From contig NC_133559.1 of assembly GCF_048773025.1 (NCBI RefSeq), positions 9,826,501-9,890,500 on the forward strand: a stretch of 64,000 bases of DNA. Direction: 5' to 3'. The notes beneath the pieces are model-generated. The model was given only the letters and a program-made list of their open reading frames with translations. It did not search any database and was not told the origin of the DNA. A program made the position numbers and the translations under genes. Source of the stretch: Camelus bactrianus. Its lineage: Eukaryota; Chordata; Mammalia; Artiodactyla; Camelidae. This document shows, in pieces, positions 59,330 through 64,000 of the stretch. The first letter of the stretch is position 1, and each line of letters opens with the position of its first letter.

Positions 59330-60020
59330 TGTCGACTGAAATAAAATCACACACCGTGAGAGCTGTGAGTTAAGTTTTACTTGGGACAGAATGAAGACTA
59401 GAGCCGGGAGACAGCATCTCAGATAGCTCTGAGGAACTGCTTCCAGAGGCAGGTGGGAACTCAGTATTATATACGATTTTAGTGAAGGAGATACGTGCAG
59501 TCAAGCACACATTGAGGCAGAGGCTTGCTGCTAGTCACGAGGAACAGATGTCACTATTAATGATTTTAGTGCTTTTTTAGATATGAAGAGGTGCAAGAAT
59601 TAGGGCTCATAAAATCTTCCCCTGAAAATATCTAACTATCTGAGGGCCTGTTCTGCCAGTTTTGCCAGAGCACAGAGCGCCTCATTCCTGATCTCCACCC
59701 TGAGCGCCTTGCAGGGAGGGATGGAGGTCAGCGGCTGCTGTGGCTCGTGATTTAATCCAAGCGGAGGTAGACGGCAATTGCCAACGTGATTCAGTCCTTC
59801 AACCCTTGTAGAGGCAGATGGCAATAGTGCCAATTTTTAGATGGCAAAGGTAACAAAGTAAACAAGGGCAAAAGCAGTGCAGGATAGTAATTAAACTTTG
59901 AGGCAGCATTTCAGAACATAATAGGGAAAAATCAAAGTCCTCTTAAAATGGTTTTCGTAAGGGATGCTTTTAAGGAGAACCTTGAGTAAACATAGAGCAA
60001 AGAATGTCTTTGCCTACTTT
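59330..60020 (-). mobile_element. ERV LTR, family A copy 4 (fossil)
   Basis: In reverse it gives GCAGTTCCTCAGAGCTATCT, GAGATGCTGTCTCCCGGCTC and AAAACTTAACTCACAGCTCT, the same R-U5 layout as the three + strand copies. The U3 side runs to about 60.0 kb. Solo LTR. Confidence 0.62.
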
Positions 60021-60739
60021 TTACCTGATTATAAGGGTCCTCACAAAATAAACTGAGGTTAAAAGGGTATTAAATGCAATTGGTAAAAGAAGAGGCACCT
60101 AACTGATGTGTAAACTATTATCCTTATTGCCTAGTGATTCCTGAAACAGGTGAGAACCATGAAGCAGTACGGCCAAGAAAACGGTCTCTGATTGCCCAGG
60201 AGTCTCATCAGCATCTCACAGAGGAGCTAGAAGCTGATATCTAACACACAACGTGTTCTGTGTGGGGCTCATCACGTAGGTTCCATTTCAAACCTTCTTG
60301 ATACCTTTACAAATTTCCGAATTAAAAACCACATGAGGTCTTCTCCTGGATGTACACAGTCTCACTGCCTCAGTCCTGCATGAACTGCAGCCTACATTTT
60401 GGAGCTCCAAGTGAGCAGGGCCATGTGAGCAGCGCGAATACAGGTAAAATAGATTTAAGGAGGCACAGAGCCCCTGTAGTTTCTCTCCCAAGAGAATTAT
60501 CATGCTCTACATTTACAGTTGATTTACAAGTTTCTTTCTCTAGAGTGTGAGCTTTTGTCTTCTACTCTTTCTCATCTTAGTATTTAGCATGCCCCTCGGT
60601 ATTTATTCAATACTGATTGAATGATTAAGAGAGAACTGAAATCTAAGAGAATTGATTTATATTCTAAGTTACCTGCATCTTTGAGCTGCTTTCTTTGCTG
60701 TGAAGAATGACGATTATTTCTCAAATTCATTAATTTTCT
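60021..60739. other. Intergenic, nothing named
   Basis: No coding exon or clear repeat; a piece of L2-like text may end near 60620. Confidence 0.35.
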
Positions 60740-61250
60740 TTGGAGATTTTGTCTTTCCTGAACCTAAAGATTAATGGCTTTCATTAATTCTGGAAAATTC
60801 TCAGCCATTACTTCTTCAAATACTTCCTCGTCTCACTATGTATTTTGTCTTCTAATGAAATTCTTATTAGGCTTCTTTTGGATTTCATTTTAGCCGTCAC
60901 ATTTCTCAACTTCTTTTTTTCATATCCAACAGCTCTGTAGCTCTGAATTGCACTATAGGAAATTCTTCAGATCTCCCAATTTAGATATATTTTAAAATTG
61001 CTATCTCGTTTGGTTGCTTAATCCACGCATTGAGTTTTTAATTACAGTATGTAGAATATTTATTTCTAGAGGCTTCATCTGCCTGGTAGTTTTGATAATG
61101 TCTCTTTCTCTTCTGGTGTTACTTCTTTTTGTATCTTTAAGCTTTTAAGATATCGTTTCCTCTATGTGTGATTTCTTGAGAGAGCTAAGCTATCGTTTGT
61201 TTGCCTGCCTCCTTCCGTTCATGATGAATCATTTCTGTGTTCTCTAATTT
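60740..61250 (-). mobile_element. Old L1 5' region
   Basis: GGAAAATTCTCAGCCATTAC, TTCTTCAAATACTTCCTCGT and GAGGCTTCATCTGCCTGGTA resemble the L1M 5' segment. Orientation is a best guess. Confidence 0.55.
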
Positions 61251-63580
61251 TGGACTGTGGCCTCATATTAGGAAAGACTTTCTGTGTGGGAATCCTTTGC
61301 AGCTTGTGTTGGAGGTGGTTCTCTTTGCTTTAAACTTCACCAAGTGTCACAGAGATATCACAAACTTGGAATCACCTTTTACTTTAACTTATTGGATTGT
61401 GTATTCCAGGATCACACAAGTAGAATATTTTTGAGCTCCAATCTCAGACTTGTGATTAATTGTGAGTAATTCTTCGAATGAGAAACAAACAAACAAACAA
61501 GCCAATATTCAGCGAATACAGAGACAGGCGCACTTCTTTCCATGTACAATTAGGTGGATTTTTTTCTAGTCCATCTTGTCACTGAGATGAGAGTATAACA
61601 AAAACCTTGGCTGCAAATTTCCCTTTGTTTGCCTGGTCTCAAGGCCTTATCTCTTGATCTAAGTGACCACAATAACCAGACCCCTAGGAAACCCACACAA
61701 CGCTGTGTGTGCCCAAGTGTCAGTTTCTGTCTCCCTCTCTGGCTTCCTGTTTCGTCTTTGGTTCCCTAGGGGGTTCCCCTTATTTCATCATGAGTGCAGC
61801 TCTGTATTCAAAAAAGAGTTGAAAGGCATCTTAAATCTTGCATTTTGGGGTCTTCGTATTACATGTCTTTTCAAGTTACGCAGTGTGCCATCTAGCCAGA
61901 AATAGCATCTGTAACTGTGTTTTATATATTTGCACACGGAAATTCAAGCATCGCATGAGAAGACCATGCTTTAGGTTCACAAGTGAGTCAGAAAGGAAGG
62001 ACTGAGATTAGATTGAGTGGGTAGGGACCATGAGAAGACGGAGAGGAGGTCCCGAGGGCTGAGATAGAGGCTAAGTGGAGATGACTGGGAAGACATGGAG
62101 GAGTGAGAAAGAAGGAGGGAGAAGCAGGGTGGGGGAAGAGGAGAGCACACGGGGGGGGGGGGGGAAGGAGCCGCAGGACAGTGAGACACAAGAATGCTGG
62201 AGCCAAAAGTCATATTGGAAAATATTCAGTTCTTCAACCCAGCCGTTTTCCAGATAAGGAAACTGAAGCCAGAATGCTGATGTGATTTCTCCAATTCATT
62301 GTATCCATCCGGGGGTTCACCTTAACTCCCAGTCAGGAGCTCTTTTTAGTGGAAAAGATTTGCTGGGAGTGAGAGAAGCACAGACTAGATGCAGGAATTG
62401 CTGCTGGAGGCCTGAAAGGTGAGAGACACGCTCGACACAGAGTGGTAGGGAAACGAGGTCTGTGCAAGGCAGACGGTAGAAGAGAGTGGATTTCTCCAGC
62501 AGGGGAGGTGAGGTTTCTGTGGGTGGGGAAGGGGGATGTCTGGTGAGTGTGTCAGACCCTGTGGGGAGGGGCTCTCACATCTGGGTCCTGAGAAGGGCTT
62601 TCCAGGGGAGGGAGGAATTCAAGAGCTGTGAGGGTGTTTGGAGGAGCATCAAGTAAGAGCTGTGAGAGAGAACAAGAGCATGCTGGTGGCCTGAGCACCA
62701 GTGAATGGAGAAGAAAGACCCCAGGGAGGTCTGGCGACACAGGGAGGAAAGCTGGACTCCTGGGAATAGCTGAGATGGCCTGCCTGCCTGAGTTCTAATC
62801 AGGGTGTGTCCCACCCATCCCAGTCTTCTCCTCTGGGGTTTTCTGGTCCAGGGAGCACACATCAGCAGTGACCTGTGTAGCCATCTCCATCTCTCTCAAT
62901 TCTTTACTTTTCTCCCCCATCCCCTGCCCCCATTTTATCTCTCAGTGTTAGCCTCCAGTTCTGCCCTTTCTCAGCAACCCCAGTTCTCAGTGTCCCTCAG
63001 CCAGTTCCTGGGAAGCCCCTCTCCTTTCTCCTCCTTTGAATCTGGCCCTCATCCACCACAGCTGAGTGCACAGTCAGGAGTGGAGCTGGCTGGGAAAGCG
63101 AAGGTCCGCAGTGGGACCACAACCCAAGTACCAGCTGCTTCCTCCTCCCCCATGGGGAGCAACTCTGCCCACAGGCGCTGCGCTCACGAGGCTTGTGGCT
63201 CTGCTCTACTTCTCTTTCCAATCTCTTCCTCCTCCCCTCCCGCCTCTGCCTCCCTCCTCTTCCTGTTCCTCTTCCCCTCCTCCTCCTCTTTGCTTCCCCT
63301 TCTGCTCCCTCCTCCGTCTGTTATGTCCCTTGGTGTCTCTGACCAGCTCCCAACCCATTGATCCCAGACCTACATTCCTCATTTAACTCTCTCCTCTCCC
63401 CCCTACTCAAACTCAAACTGCCTCCTCCTCGCTTTTCCCAGTCCACACTGAAGGGCATAAGCCCTGGTGATTACAGAATTTTAGGGGACCCAGTGCAAAA
63501 TATAAATGTTGGGCCTCATACTTATGAAGGAGGAAAAAGTGCTTTTAATGATTCTAAAATACAAACCTAAAATAGAAACC

Positions 63581-63612
<32 letters not shown>

Positions 63613-63684
63613 GTTTAGCCTCTCTCTCTTTCTCTGTCTCCCTCTCTCTTCTCAATCTGTCTGGTGGAATTTTCTGGTTTATTT
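61251..63684. other. Intergenic with G-run and pyrimidine-rich block
   Basis: A G-run of about 16 lies at 62151-62164. A MIR piece (-) lies at 62225-62310 (CCAGATAAGGAAACTGAAGC). A C/T-rich block lies at 63210-63315 and a T-run at 63585-63609. A 185-codon open frame at 62804-63361 is simple Ser/Pro-rich sequence without a domain. Confidence 0.5.
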
Positions 63685-63689
63685 GTTTC

Positions 63690-63760
63690 TTTTTAAATTG
63701 AAGTATAGTCAGTTACGATGTGTCAATTTTTGGTGTACAGCACAATGTCTTAGTCAGAGA
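63690..63760 (-). mobile_element. L1 3' UTR fragment
   Basis: AAATTGAAGTATAGTCAGTT and TTTTTGGTGTACAGCACAAT are the artiodactyl L1 3' end in reverse. Confidence 0.75.
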
Positions 63761-64000
63761 TGTTTATTTGTTCTAATTTTGCTAATGTCACTCTCTCGGG
63801 CAAAGGGAGTCTCATAGGGCAAGTGTTGACCCTTTTAGACACCTGGTGGCTCCACTCCCTTTGTTTTTTTTGTGTATGTGTTTAATAATTTTTGGTCACT
63901 TCCTCCATGCCTGCTACCTGCTCGGGAGAAGGAGTAGGAGCATTATCTGTATTCTGGGTCAGTCTCATTTAGGCGGATGCATTGGCTTTGAGTTTTGGTG

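Noticed and set aside
62804-63361. Open frame of 185 codons on +
   Set aside because: Ser/Pro/Leu-rich sequence from a pyrimidine tract; no domain.
44665-64000. A second CD1 gene or pseudogene downstream of CD1D
   Set aside because: No alpha1, alpha2 or alpha3 motif (for example FYP or RETVQ text) seen on either strand after 44664.

Overview
This is mammalian nuclear DNA, most likely from a camelid (alpaca, llama or camel group). The lineage call rests on about ten copies of a short tRNA-derived SINE in both orientations. Each carries a B-box-like GGTTCAATCCC, a TAGCTCAGTGGTAGAGC-type A-box region and a tail complementary to AGGTTTATTTATT, the design known for camelid vic-1-type SINEs. L1 3' ends of artiodactyl type, MIR, L2, MER5 and MaLR LTRs fit a laurasiatherian mammal. 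No sequence search was run, so the species is inference.

One conventional gene is clear: CD1D, six exons on the + strand between 41483 and 44664. Joined at canonical GT/AG sites it gives 335 residues, the same length as human CD1D. It looks intact: start codon, alpha1, alpha2, Ig-like alpha3, transmembrane segment and a short tail with a YXX-hydrophobic endosomal sorting motif. It should encode the MHC-I-like molecule that pairs with beta-2-microglobulin and presents lipids to NKT cells.

A second probable gene is a 70-residue single-pass membrane microprotein on the - strand at 10480-10692, which I recall as resembling SMIM42, a chromosome 1q23 neighbour in human. About 7 kb to its right lies a GC-rich promoter (17440-18060) with NRF1, CCAAT and ZNF143-type sites and good splice donors on both strands. 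It has no protein-coding gene attached and could drive the microprotein gene, a non-coding RNA, or both. A further CpG-rich block lies at 2870-3560.

Layout: 1-5 kb is mostly unique, GC-rich DNA with the CpG block; 5-10 kb is unique DNA with SINE, L2 and MIR; 10-11 kb holds the microprotein gene; 11-17 kb is LINE and MaLR fossils; 17.4-18.1 kb is the orphan promoter; 19-37.5 kb is repeat-rich with several ERV LTR fossils; 41.4-44.7 kb is CD1D; 45-64 kb is an AT-rich, LINE-rich downstream flank with nested insertions at 56-58.7 kb and an LTR at 59.3-60 kb. No other CD1 gene was seen.

I found no undescribed multi-gene system. The most useful leads are the microprotein gene, the orphan two-way promoter, the intact CD1D with a mouse-like residue at a lipid-antigen/TCR contact, and an LTR family with four copies in the window.
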